DNA of 64,000 nt from Candidatus Peregrinibacteria bacterium (GTDB taxonomy: Bacteria; Patescibacteriota; Gracilibacteria; UBA1369; LOWO2-01-FULL-3), in NCBI GenBank assembly GCA_018655275.1, contig JABIJZ010000002.1, forward strand, positions 1-64,000, read 5' to 3'. A model generated the notes under the pieces. The model was given only the letters and a program-made list of their open reading frames with translations, had not been told where the DNA came from and did not search any database. The translations under genes and the position numbers were made by a program. Positions 53,814 through 61,606 of the stretch are shown here, piece after piece (position 1 is the first letter of the stretch; every line of letters begins with the position of its first letter).

Positions 53814-56800
53814 ATGGCAGAAGCAAAATCAACACAACCAGATAATCCATTGGAACAAGATCCATTAATCCGCTCAAAAAGTGGTGAAGTACTAGCTATT
53901 CGACTTGATGAACCAGAAGAGGAACTTTCAGAAGAAACTCGGACCCAAATAGAAAAGTCCCTACAAGGACCACTAGCTGCAACCAGCTCTGAAAAGAGAA
54001 GAAGACTACTCAAAATAACACTTGCAGCCAGAAAAAAAGGGATAGCTCTTACAAAAACAGCAATTGCACACACTCTGGGGGAAGAAAGCGGAAAAATAAG
54101 AAAGACCATCTCTTATTTCAATCGAAAAGCAACTCAAACTTTCTTCATTGAATCCTTCAGAGACCCAACAACAAACACTCAAGGGTACTTCCTGGATGAA
54201 CAACCACCAAGAGCTCAAGCAGAGCCCGTTGACACAGAAGACCTTCCTGATGAACATAGCTCCGTCCCACAAGAAACAAAAAAATTAATAAGCAAATTAT
54301 TGGGCATAATTAAATCCTTACACGTAAATCTAGGAAAACACAAACACATGGAAGTCCTAATAGATGCCCTAAGAACAACCACAAAAAAATACAAATTACT
54401 AACTCCGGAATATGTTCTTCCAAAATTACAAAAAAGAGCCCCAAACATCCCGTACACAACACAATACGTCAAAGAAAGAATGGCAGTCCTCCAAAACTTT
54501 TTTAAAAAAGAACCCATAAAAGAATTCGGCTTAAGCCTCGAAACAAATGATGACGGCAATACATGGCAAATAGTCCCATCGAAAAGAAACGAAGAATATC
54601 AGGAAATAATCGATAAACACACTTATCCACGCTTAAGCGAAGAAGAACAAGAAGAACTTCAGGCTAGGCTAGAAGCCGCAAAACCCCAAATCGCTCCATT
54701 AAAACAAGAAAGCTCTGCAGCAATGTTAGACCAAATACTAGCAGACTCAATAAGAGGAATCCCTACTAGATTCACGAATATATCAAAAAGAACCTCTGAA
54801 TCAAGAAAAATCGCATATAATAGGATTAGAAACATGAGCTCAATAATTGATGAAACAGAAGATGATTTCGCAAAACTTCAAAAAGAGCTAGGGATAAGCG
54901 AGGAAAACACAAAAAGTTTATACGGCATAGAAATCAAGAGAATAGGCAGCCATAACGTAATAATTTTATTAAAACAAGCCCGTGATTGCCTAAAGCCACA
55001 AATCACAATCAAAAGAAGCACAGCTTTAAAACCAATACCAATCGACGAAACCGAAGAACAACCATCTCATTATTTCAACACAGACTATTTCAATCTAGCC
55101 CTCAATCAATGGGTAAACCAAGATCCAAACAAAAGAACAGAAAGACAAAACAGCACATTGCTCAAGATACTCAAAATGCTCGGGAAATTTTCAGACAAAA
55201 ATCTTGCCATATCACTACAATCAATAAACCTAGCAATAGCTCCAAATTCAGAATTTAATAGTGCCGACATTTTAAGACAATTAAAAGAAATAATCCCCGA
55301 TTTACCAGGAATAAATTTGCACATAGGACCACAAAACACATCGTACTTATCAACAAGCCCAGTTGAAGCAAAAACACATTTATTTCCCGAACTAATAAAA
55401 ACTGGCAGAGACATATTTACCCTAGAAAGAGCAGCTAAAACAAAGAATTTATTCAACCTTTGTTTAAAATCATTAGAAGAAAAGAAACCAATAACACAAG
55501 AATGGATATTACAAGAATATCCAGAATTTAGCGCTAGCGGTTGGGGATCAACTTTGCGCGAATTCAAAAAGAAATTAAAAAAACAAAATCTAGGATGGGA
55601 GCTTGTAGAAGAAAAAAAGGGAGTTTACTGGCCAAGAATAACAGCTTCAGTCGGAGAAGCATCAAAATTAATAGCTCAACACCAAACCGAAGAACTTACA
55701 CAAGAAGAACAAGTAGAGCTACAAAATAGAGTCAAAAACGGAATAAGACATCTATTAACCGGAGGTAAAAAAAACAGCATCCCAGCAATAACATTCGCAA
55801 TAGAAGAAATACTCCTTCCAGCTGCATTGAAAGGAACAAGTGTACACACACAAACCTTGATAAAAAAAACCAGCCATTTTGAACGTCCACTCATTCAGCA
55901 AACAATAAAGAACCTAATCAGAAAAGCAGAAAAACTTAATAACGACGAAGCCTCAAAACATGCACTCGGCTTCACAGTAGAACAACACGGCCCAAACAAA
56001 GTTATCATAAGACTATCTAGAGAAGAATATAAACCAGTCACAACACCCATAACAGGAAAATCCTCACACAAACCAATAGAAATAAGGGGTGAATTCCAAT
56101 TCGACAGAGAATTCTTCGAGGAACAAATAAGAGATTGGATGGAAATACATGCCGAAAAATCCGAAGACAAAGCAAAAATAATCAAAGCCATAATAGAAAG
56201 TTCTGAAAAAGGAGAAGCAATCTCAGTAAGATCAGCAATTGTAAACGCAGAAATCACAAATCCAACCATAGTCGTAAATGACGTTCCTAGACAGCTTAAA
56301 GACTTAATCTCCGCCAGGGAAGGAATTGAGTTCTGCTCATACGACAACAACACCTACTATTTCAAAACTTCAAAAGAACACGCAAAAAGATGGAGAGAAG
56401 AAAAACAAAGATTCGCTGACCCAGAGACAAATCCAGACTATTTCAGATTGCTAACTACAAGAACACTAGACTCAATTCAACGACACATCGGTGGCACCAA
56501 AAACAAATTAATCATCAAATTCGCTCTAAGAAAAGCTTGGGAGAAAAAACCGTTCCTGGTTAAAGAATTCTTAGAATTCGCCCAACAAGAATATCCATTT
56601 TACGAATGCAATGAAGCCTTTGTAAGAGGCGCCCTAAGATCAATCAACGCAATAAACCAAAAATGGCCAGATTTGTTAGGGTTTGACATCGAAAGGAATA
56701 GCCGAAACGGAAATCACCACCTTCGACTAAACGCAGCTTACACTCCCACAGAAGTGAAATTCGCAAACAGTCCAGCCTCCCCATTCCCAAAAGACATCCC

Positions 56801-57803
56801 AGAAGAATGGGCCTCTCTTCCACTGCCAAGAGATCTTTTAGAAAGAATAGAAGAACACGAAAAAACCTGCCCAAGAAAATACACAATGAAGAAAAACTTC
56901 GCTTTACTAAAAGCAATATATAAATACTCAATCCAAGGCAAAGCAGTAAGCTTGGCATACATAAACGCAGAAACAGGCCACAATTTCACATCAAACAACC
57001 TACGACAATTAAAAACCTTTTACGTAAAAAAACTTGGGATACAACTTGTTAAAACAAAAAACCATGCACACTTTCTAGCACCAACAAACCTGAAAGTCGC
57101 AAGAGTACAAGGGGAAATACAATCATGTCCATCAAAAGTAGAAGGAATCACCCACGAAAGGTTTACTGGAAATTTAGAAGACACGTTCATAGCAATAGAT
57201 ATTTTATTCAAGCTAGAACCAGGCACAGCAAAAAACAATATAGGGAAAAGATTCTCAGAGATTGGAATCCCAAAAGAAATCCTAGAGCTAGAATGGCGTG
57301 TCAAAAAAACAAGTGAAAATTACGGAGCACTACAAGTCGGAAAGAAAAAAAGAAAAGAGAATGAAGACCCATTCTCAATAAACAGAGTAAACGACATATA
57401 CAAAGCATTTATAGAAAGTATAAGTGTAACAGAGCACACAGAAACAAAACCAGACGGCACAACCACACTGATAAGAGCCATCTCCCTAAACAGGGACACA
57501 CTATACAAAAAACCAGCATATAATGTAAGAAAAAAAAGAAATCCCACTCCAGAACTGACCCCAGTAGAAGAATTTGGCAAAAAAAAGCCCCAAAAAGAGC
57601 CCCAAGACACTCCAGATGAAAACCAAGAAATTGAAGAAGAACTCCCAATACCACCAAGACCACCAAAAACTGAAGAAGAGCTAACACAAGCAATTGCCGA
57701 TACTAACAAAAAAACATCTGAATTACTCGAAGCATTCGACCCACTCAACGAACTTGGAGACGACACATATGACGACACAGCTGTATACGCAGAAGAAATC
57801 TAA
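53814..57803 (+). CDS. giant modular protein 4 (1329 aa)
   Basis: Fourth and longest paralog, 27 bases after the third. Modules in order, rough residues: winged-helix-like 50-130 (GIALTKTAIAHTLGEESGKI, then GYFLDE); 150-265; 270-395; cap type 415-530 (FNTDYFNLALNQW to NTSYLSTS); 535-620; LGF type 640-745 (HALGFTVEQHGPNKVIIRL); cap type 760-870 (FDREFFEEQIRDW, EKGEAISVRSAI, NNTYYFKTSK); LGF type 885-985 (KPFLVKEFLEFAQQE, LLGFDIE, HHLRLNAAY); 1010-1100; shared C-terminal unit 1115-1240 (LEDTFIAIDILFKLEPGTAK). A Pro/Glu linker and acidic tail (SELLEAFDPLNELGDDTYDD) end it. DNA identity to gene 3 is high locally, which marks a fairly recent duplication. The stop overlaps the stop of convergent dcd. 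Confidence 0.82.
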   Translation: MAEAKSTQPDNPLEQDPLIRSKSGEVLAIRLDEPEEELSEETRTQIEKSLQGPLAATSSEKRRRLLKITLAARKKGIALTKTAIAHTLGEESGKIRKTISYFNRKATQTFFIESFRDPTTNTQGYFLDEQPPRAQAEPVDTEDLPDEHSSVPQETKKLISKLLGIIKSLHVNLGKHKHMEVLIDALRTTTKKYKLLTPEYVLPKLQKRAPNIPYTTQYVKERMAVLQNFFKKEPIKEFGLSLETNDDGNTWQIVPSKRNEEYQEIIDKHTYPRLSEEEQEELQARLEAAKPQIAPLKQESSAAMLDQILADSIRGIPTRFTNISKRTSESRKIAYNRIRNMSSIIDETEDDFAKLQKELGISEENTKSLYGIEIKRIGSHNVIILLKQARDCLKPQITIKRSTALKPIPIDETEEQPSHYFNTDYFNLALNQWVNQDPNKRTERQNSTLLKILKMLGKFSDKNLAISLQSINLAIAPNSEFNSADILRQLKEIIPDLPGINLHIGPQNTSYLSTSPVEAKTHLFPELIKTGRDIFTLERAAKTKNLFNLCLKSLEEKKPITQEWILQEYPEFSASGWGSTLREFKKKLKKQNLGWELVEEKKGVYWPRITASVGEASKLIAQHQTEELTQEEQVELQNRVKNGIRHLLTGGKKNSIPAITFAIEEILLPAALKGTSVHTQTLIKKTSHFERPLIQQTIKNLIRKAEKLNNDEASKHALGFTVEQHGPNKVIIRLSREEYKPVTTPITGKSSHKPIEIRGEFQFDREFFEEQIRDWMEIHAEKSEDKAKIIKAIIESSEKGEAISVRSAIVNAEITNPTIVVNDVPRQLKDLISAREGIEFCSYDNNTYYFKTSKEHAKRWREEKQRFADPETNPDYFRLLTTRTLDSIQRHIGGTKNKLIIKFALRKAWEKKPFLVKEFLEFAQQEYPFYECNEAFVRGALRSINAINQKWPDLLGFDIERNSRNGNHHLRLNAAYTPTEVKFANSPASPFPKDIPEEWASLPLPRDLLERIEEHEKTCPRKYTMKKNFALLKAIYKYSIQGKAVSLAYINAETGHNFTSNNLRQLKTFYVKKLGIQLVKTKNHAHFLAPTNLKVARVQGEIQSCPSKVEGITHERFTGNLEDTFIAIDILFKLEPGTAKNNIGKRFSEIGIPKEILELEWRVKKTSENYGALQVGKKKRKENEDPFSINRVNDIYKAFIESISVTEHTETKPDGTTTLIRAISLNRDTLYKKPAYNVRKKRNPTPELTPVEEFGKKKPQKEPQDTPDENQEIEEELPIPPRPPKTEEELTQAIADTNKKTSELLEAFDPLNELGDDTYDDTAVYAEEI

Positions 57804-58336
57804 CCCACCTCACTATCCTTAAAGACCCTACTCCCAACAGACTTATCTTGTCCTTGGTATTTTCCGTCATAAGGATTGTCGGCAGCCTGATCCATCTTAC
57901 AGAAAACCAACTGACAAATCCTCCGACCTTTTTGCAGTTTTATAGGAAGTGAATTCGCATTGTAGACCTCTAGAGTTATTCGCCCTTTGAACCCTGGATC
58001 CACCCATCCAGCATTTTGGATAAAAAGCCCCATCCGACCAATCGAACTCCGACCCTCAACAAAAGCCGTCAAATCATTAGGCAATTCCACATACTCCTGA
58101 ATCGTAGCCAAAACAAAACTCTTCGGCGGAATAGTAATAGAATCCTCATTTATTTCACGATATTTGATCTCACTATCCAACGTCAAAACATCCATCGCCG
58201 TATCATCCACAACCAAATAATGGCTTCCCAAAGTACAATCAATAGACGCAGGCTGAATCGACTCCTCAACCAAAGGATCAACCTTCAGTTCTCCCGAATC
58301 AATCATCTTACGCAAAGTTTTATCAGACAAAATCAT
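57800..58336 (-). CDS. dcd: dCTP deaminase
   Basis: A 178-residue trimeric dCTP deaminase of the dUTPase fold, making dUTP from dCTP. The signature VEGRSSIGRMGLFIQNAGWVD followed by DPGFKGRITLEVYN is intact, with the catalytic Glu in the latter. Whether it also cleaves dUTP cannot be decided by eye. It starts three bases after the permease gene, with CTAACT nine bases before the ATG, and is probably cotranscribed with it. Confidence 0.95.
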   Translation of the reverse strand: MILSDKTLRKMIDSGELKVDPLVEESIQPASIDCTLGSHYLVVDDTAMDVLTLDSEIKYREINEDSITIPPKSFVLATIQEYVELPNDLTAFVEGRSSIGRMGLFIQNAGWVDPGFKGRITLEVYNANSLPIKLQKGRRICQLVFCKMDQAADNPYDGKYQGQDKSVGSRVFKDSEVG

Positions 58337-58339
58337 TTC

Positions 58340-59293
58340 TTATAAAGTTAGTAAATTAAATAAATAACCGATCAAAATTATCCCAACAGCCACAATCCCA
58401 AAGAATGCAGCCAAAAGCTTAAGACTCAAAACTCTCTTCAACATCACTGCTTCAGGAAGAGAAAGTCCAGCCACAGCCATCAAGAAAGCCAACGACGTTC
58501 CAAGAGGAACCCCATTCGCAGTAATAGAAAAAATAACAGGAACAACAGTACTACAACCAGCATAAATCGGCATTCCAATCAAAACAGCAATAGGCACAGA
58601 AAGCCAGCTATACCGTCCAATATACTCCATAAAAAACTCTTGAGGCACATATCCATGAATCACCGCTCCAAGCGCCACACCTCCAATCACATACGGATAC
58701 AGCTTCTTCAAAGTCTTCGACCCATCCCTCAAAGCATACCTCACACGAAATCGAAATCCAGATTTGAAATTCATTTCAACTCGCTTTTCTTCATTACCAC
58801 CTTTATCAATAATAATCTCCTTGTCCATTTTCAACTTCCCAATCACAACTCCAGCCAAAACTCCCAGCACAATTCCACTCGCAGCATAAATAAACGCCAA
58901 CTTCCATCCAAACAAACCTCCCATAATCACAAACGCAACTTCATTCACAAGAGGCGAAGTAACAAGGAACGAAAACGCAATCCCAACAGGTACACGCGCC
59001 TTCACAAATCCAATAAACAAAGGTACCGAACTACATGAACAAAAAGGCGTAACCGCACCAAAAAGAGCAGCCGCAAAATTACCCAAACCAAACTTCAATT
59101 TAGACATAGATTTCTTCAATTTCGCAGGGCTCAAAAAAGTCCTCAAAAACGCAATCACAGAAATCACACTAAAAACCAACACCAAAATCTTCAAAACGTC
59201 ATACACAAAAAACCACACTGCAGCAGCCAATTTCGAACCTTCCTCCAAGCCAGCCAAATCATAAGTCACTACTTGTGCAATCCATTCAAACAT
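58340..59293 (-). CDS. DUF318/ArsP-type permease
   Basis: A 317-residue membrane protein with about eight helices. The motif TPFCSCSSVPLF plus LVTSPLVNEVAF in the first half and GMPIYAGCSTVVPVI in the second identify the permease family that includes organoarsenical exporter ArsP. The Cys trio may take part in metal or metalloid handling. It is divergent from fur and its promoter overlaps the putative Fur operator, which points to a metal- or stress-linked substrate. Confidence 0.9.
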   Translation of the reverse strand: MFEWIAQVVTYDLAGLEEGSKLAAAVWFFVYDVLKILVLVFSVISVIAFLRTFLSPAKLKKSMSKLKFGLGNFAAALFGAVTPFCSCSSVPLFIGFVKARVPVGIAFSFLVTSPLVNEVAFVIMGGLFGWKLAFIYAASGIVLGVLAGVVIGKLKMDKEIIIDKGGNEEKRVEMNFKSGFRFRVRYALRDGSKTLKKLYPYVIGGVALGAVIHGYVPQEFFMEYIGRYSWLSVPIAVLIGMPIYAGCSTVVPVIFSITANGVPLGTSLAFLMAVAGLSLPEAVMLKRVLSLKLLAAFFGIVAVGIILIGYLFNLLTL

Positions 59294-59318
59294 ATGAAAA
59301 AATTAAATGTAAAAAAAC

Positions 59319-59348
59319 TTGCAGGCGGAGTATAACACATGCTATATT
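59319..59348 (+). promoter_or_regulatory. fur promoter
   Basis: TTGCAG, an 18-base spacer and TATATT on the plus strand. The predicted start falls inside the inverted repeat at 59349-59373, so a bound repressor would block it. Confidence 0.5.
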
Positions 59349-59358
59349 CTTATTGCAA
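59329..59358 (-). promoter_or_regulatory. permease promoter
   Basis: TTGCAA, an 18-base spacer and TATACT on the minus strand. Its -35 lies inside the same inverted repeat. Confidence 0.55.
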
Positions 59359-59373
59359 ATGGTTCTCAATAAG
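59349..59373. promoter_or_regulatory. inverted repeat, putative Fur-family operator
   Basis: CTTATTG, 11 bases, CAATAAG: a perfect 7-bp dyad that covers the fur transcription start and the permease -35 box. It does not equal a textbook Fur, Zur or PerR box, but its place between divergent promoters next to a Fur-family gene makes it the likely binding site. Confidence 0.5.
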
Positions 59374-59397
59374 CAATAGCAGGTCAAAACACCCAAC

Positions 59398-59790
59398 ATG
59401 CAACAAACACGCCAGACAAAACAACGCAAAATAATCCTCGAAAAGTTGAGAAAAGTTCACACACACCCAACTGCAGAAGAGATTTTTCAAATGGTGCTTC
59501 CTCTTCTTCCAAAAGTAAGTCTCGCAACCATATATAGAAATCTCGAATTCCTCGAGAAACAAGGCGAAATCCTTAAACTCGAACACAAAAACAACGAAAG
59601 CAAAAACAGATACGATGGTCACACAGAACCTCACAGACACCTAATATGCAAAAAATGCGGAGAAATCGTAGACATATCTTGTTGTTGCTGCTGCCAAATG
59701 AACAAAAAGGATCTAGCCAAATACGGCTTCACTGTAGATGATGGATTTATTGAAATTCTCGGTCTATGCAAAAAATGCTCACACAAATAA
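59398..59790 (+). CDS. Fur-family metal or peroxide regulator
   Basis: A 130-residue Fur-family repressor. The winged helix-turn-helix (HTHPTAEEIFQMV, VSLATIYRNLEFLEKQGEI) is followed by the dimerisation domain with EPHRHLICKKCGEIVDI and a terminal GLCKKC that together make the structural Zn site. His and Asp residues for the regulatory metal (GHTEPHRH) are present. A run of five cysteines (ISCCCCCQM) is unusual. The genes behind it (superoxide reductase, peroxiredoxin, metallothionein-like peptide) suggest a PerR-like role, but iron or zinc sensing is possible. Confidence 0.92.
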   Translation: MQQTRQTKQRKIILEKLRKVHTHPTAEEIFQMVLPLLPKVSLATIYRNLEFLEKQGEILKLEHKNNESKNRYDGHTEPHRHLICKKCGEIVDISCCCCCQMNKKDLAKYGFTVDDGFIEILGLCKKCSHK

Positions 59791-59801
59791 CCAACGTACA
59801 A

Positions 59802-60338
59802 ATGAAAACCGAATTCCAAACAATTCCCCAAGACCAATTATTCACAATACTTCCCTTTTGCGAACTTAGAAATACAGAAAACGTTCAATTCCACTCTCTT
59901 CCAATGCTGGAAGATGTCAAAGGGATAGATAGAGTAAAGCACGGAGCTAACGCACATTCCCCAGGAAAAGTCGGTGATACCGAAGAATCTTGGTACATGC
60001 ATCCACACCAGAGAGACCACTTGACCGTACTTCAAGGAAAACGAACAGTAGAACTATACAATGACAAATTTGGAGGAGGAGAGGTAGTAACTTTGGAAAC
60101 CACACCATATGAAACCAAAAAAAACGGAGTAGTAATCTTAGAAGGCCCTGCCCTACTATGCTGGCCTGAATTCGTTTTTCACAGGATAACTAGCGGAACC
60201 GAAGGCTCAATGTCCATAAACTTCGCAACCAGAACAGAAGCATTCGACATCAAAACAAATTTCAACATCTACAACCTAAACACAAAAGATAATACCTTTA
60301 AAATAATCAGAGAAGGATTCAAGGATCAAAATCTATAA
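59802..60338 (+). CDS. cupin-like protein
   Basis: A 178-residue beta-barrel protein of the RmlC-like cupin type. The stretch [24 protein letters not shown] resembles cupin motif 1 with His residues, and [15 protein letters not shown] resembles motif 2. No signal peptide. It starts 11 bases after fur, with ATAACC nine bases before the ATG, and lies in the same transcript as the stress genes. Substrate or metal unknown. Confidence 0.75.
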   Translation: MKTEFQTIPQDQLFTILPFCELRNTENVQFHSLPMLEDVKGIDRVKHGANAHSPGKVGDTEESWYMHPHQRDHLTVLQGKRTVELYNDKFGGGEVVTLETTPYETKKNGVVILEGPALLCWPEFVFHRITSGTEGSMSINFATRTEAFDIKTNFNIYNLNTKDNTFKIIREGFKDQNL

Positions 60339-60348
60339 CCCCAAAATC

Positions 60349-60798
60349 ATGCAAAAATACTACTGCAAAGTCTGCGCCGACATCTACGATCCAGCCCTTG
60401 GAGATCCAGATAGCGGCATCGCAGCAGGAACACCATTCGAAGACCTTCCAGAAGACTGGAAATGTCCAGTATGTGGTGTAACCAAAGACCAATTCGAACC
60501 CATGCATCAAATGGGAGAAGAATATACCGGAGGCGAAGCTCAAGAAAAACACGTACCCGTAATCTCAGGAGACGACACCAAAACGATAGTCCATGTAGGA
60601 TCAGTCGACCATCCGATGGAAGAAGCCCACTATATTACAAAAATCGAGATCTACGAAGGAGAAAAAGTTGTAAAAAAAGCCAACCTAGGACCAACAGATC
60701 CACCAGAAGTAATATTCGAAGATCTTCCATTCAAACCCGAGTACAAAGCGATTGCACACTGCAACCTACACGGAATCTGGGAATCACAAATCACTTAA
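60349..60798 (+). CDS. rubredoxin-superoxide reductase fusion
   Basis: A 149-residue protein. Residues 1-52 are rubredoxin ([20 protein letters not shown], then [15 protein letters not shown]) with the two Cys-x-x-Cys iron knuckles. Residues about 65-149 are the desulfoferrodoxin/neelaredoxin centre-II domain with ligands in EKHVP, VDHPM, AHYI and CNLHG. Superoxide reductase turns superoxide into peroxide, and the fused rubredoxin is its natural electron donor. The peroxide could pass to the peroxiredoxin encoded next. Most desulfoferrodoxins carry a desulforedoxin domain instead, so this pairing is less common. Confidence 0.92.
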   Translation: MQKYYCKVCADIYDPALGDPDSGIAAGTPFEDLPEDWKCPVCGVTKDQFEPMHQMGEEYTGGEAQEKHVPVISGDDTKTIVHVGSVDHPMEEAHYITKIEIYEGEKVVKKANLGPTDPPEVIFEDLPFKPEYKAIAHCNLHGIWESQIT

Positions 60799-60809
60799 CC
60801 CAATATATT

Positions 60810-60947
60810 ATGGGATGTTCATGCGACAGTTGCAAAATGTGCGATTCATGCGAATGTGATTGCGAGAACTCTTGCAACACATGCGGATGTGATTGCACTT
60901 GCAAAAAAGACGGAGGAGGATGTGGAGGCTGCGGTTGCAGTCACTAA
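60810..60947 (+). CDS. 45-residue Cys-rich metallothionein-like peptide
   Basis: Fifteen of 45 residues are cysteine, arranged as C-x-C and C-x-x-C (starting MGCSCDSCKMCDSC, ending CGGCGCSH), the pattern of metal-thiolate cluster proteins. It starts 11 bases after the superoxide reductase gene, with TTAACC nine bases before the ATG, so it is translated in the same operon. Binding of Zn, Cu or Cd is inferred from composition; it matches no named metallothionein family that I can identify by eye. Confidence 0.8.
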   Translation: MGCSCDSCKMCDSCECDCENSCNTCGCDCTCKKDGGGCGGCGCSH

Positions 60948-60954
60948 ACTCTCG

Positions 60955-60983
60955 GGCTGTAGCGACGTTTAACCGCTACAGCC
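60955..60983 (+). other. intergenic hairpin
   Basis: GGCTGTAGCG and CGCTACAGCC pair perfectly (10 bp) around a 9-base loop, between the Cys-rich peptide and peroxiredoxin genes. No T-tract follows, so it likely acts in RNA stability or partial termination. Confidence 0.6.
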
Positions 60984-61033
60984 AAAACTCCACAAACAAA
61001 ACATTTATAAAACAACATTTAACCCAATAAAAA

Positions 61034-61603
61034 ATGTGTAACGACTATGATTGCGAATCTGGTGACGATTGTTGTCACCCAGAGTTCGCAGAAATCGGCC
61101 AAAAGGCCCCAGCCTTCAACCTTGAAGGATATCTAAAAGGAGAAAAACGACATTTCTCACTCGAAGACTACAAAGGAAAATGGACTCTACTGTTCTTTTA
61201 CCCACTAGACTTCACATTTGTATGCCCTACTGAGTTAATCGAACTCAGCAAAAGAACCAAAGAATTCGAAGACCTAAATACTCAGGTCCTAGGATGCAGC
61301 GTAGATAGTGTCTACTCTCATGAAGCTTGGCTCAAAGACATCGGAGATTTCGAATACCCTCTACTAAGTGACATGACAAAAGAAGTCAGCGCTCAATACG
61401 GAGTTCTAATCCCAGAGAAAGGAATTTCCCTCAGAGGAGCATTTATAATCAGCCCTGATGGAATTCTCAAATCAATGACCATCAACGACCTAGAAATCGG
61501 ACGAAGTATCGACGAAATTCTAAGAACAATTGGCGCACTCCAAACAGGAGACCTATGCCCAGTCGGATGGAAAAAAGGAGATGAAACTCTCGGAAAAGCC
61601 TAA
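61034..61603 (+). CDS. 2-Cys peroxiredoxin (AhpC/Prx1 type)
   Basis: A 189-residue thiol peroxidase. Peroxidatic Cys64 is in FTFVCPTE and resolving Cys175 in GDLCPVGW, as in typical 2-Cys enzymes. An unusual N-terminal extension has four Cys and several acidic residues (MCNDYDCESGDDCCHPE). AhpF is not nearby, so thioredoxin is the likely reductant. TTAACC stands nine bases before the ATG. A terminator follows inside the convergent gene. Confidence 0.95.
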   Translation: MCNDYDCESGDDCCHPEFAEIGQKAPAFNLEGYLKGEKRHFSLEDYKGKWTLLFFYPLDFTFVCPTELIELSKRTKEFEDLNTQVLGCSVDSVYSHEAWLKDIGDFEYPLLSDMTKEVSAQYGVLIPEKGISLRGAFIISPDGILKSMTINDLEIGRSIDEILRTIGALQTGDLCPVGWKKGDETLGKA

Positions 61604-61606
61604 GTG

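Noticed and set aside
43978-57803. Phage or plasmid origin of the giant genes
   Set aside because: No integrase, terminase, structural or replication gene is nearby and no repeats bound the block.
60462-60809. Longer version of the Cys-rich peptide starting upstream
   Set aside because: The upstream part is an out-of-frame shadow of the superoxide reductase gene; the ATG at 60810 has its own TTAACC motif.
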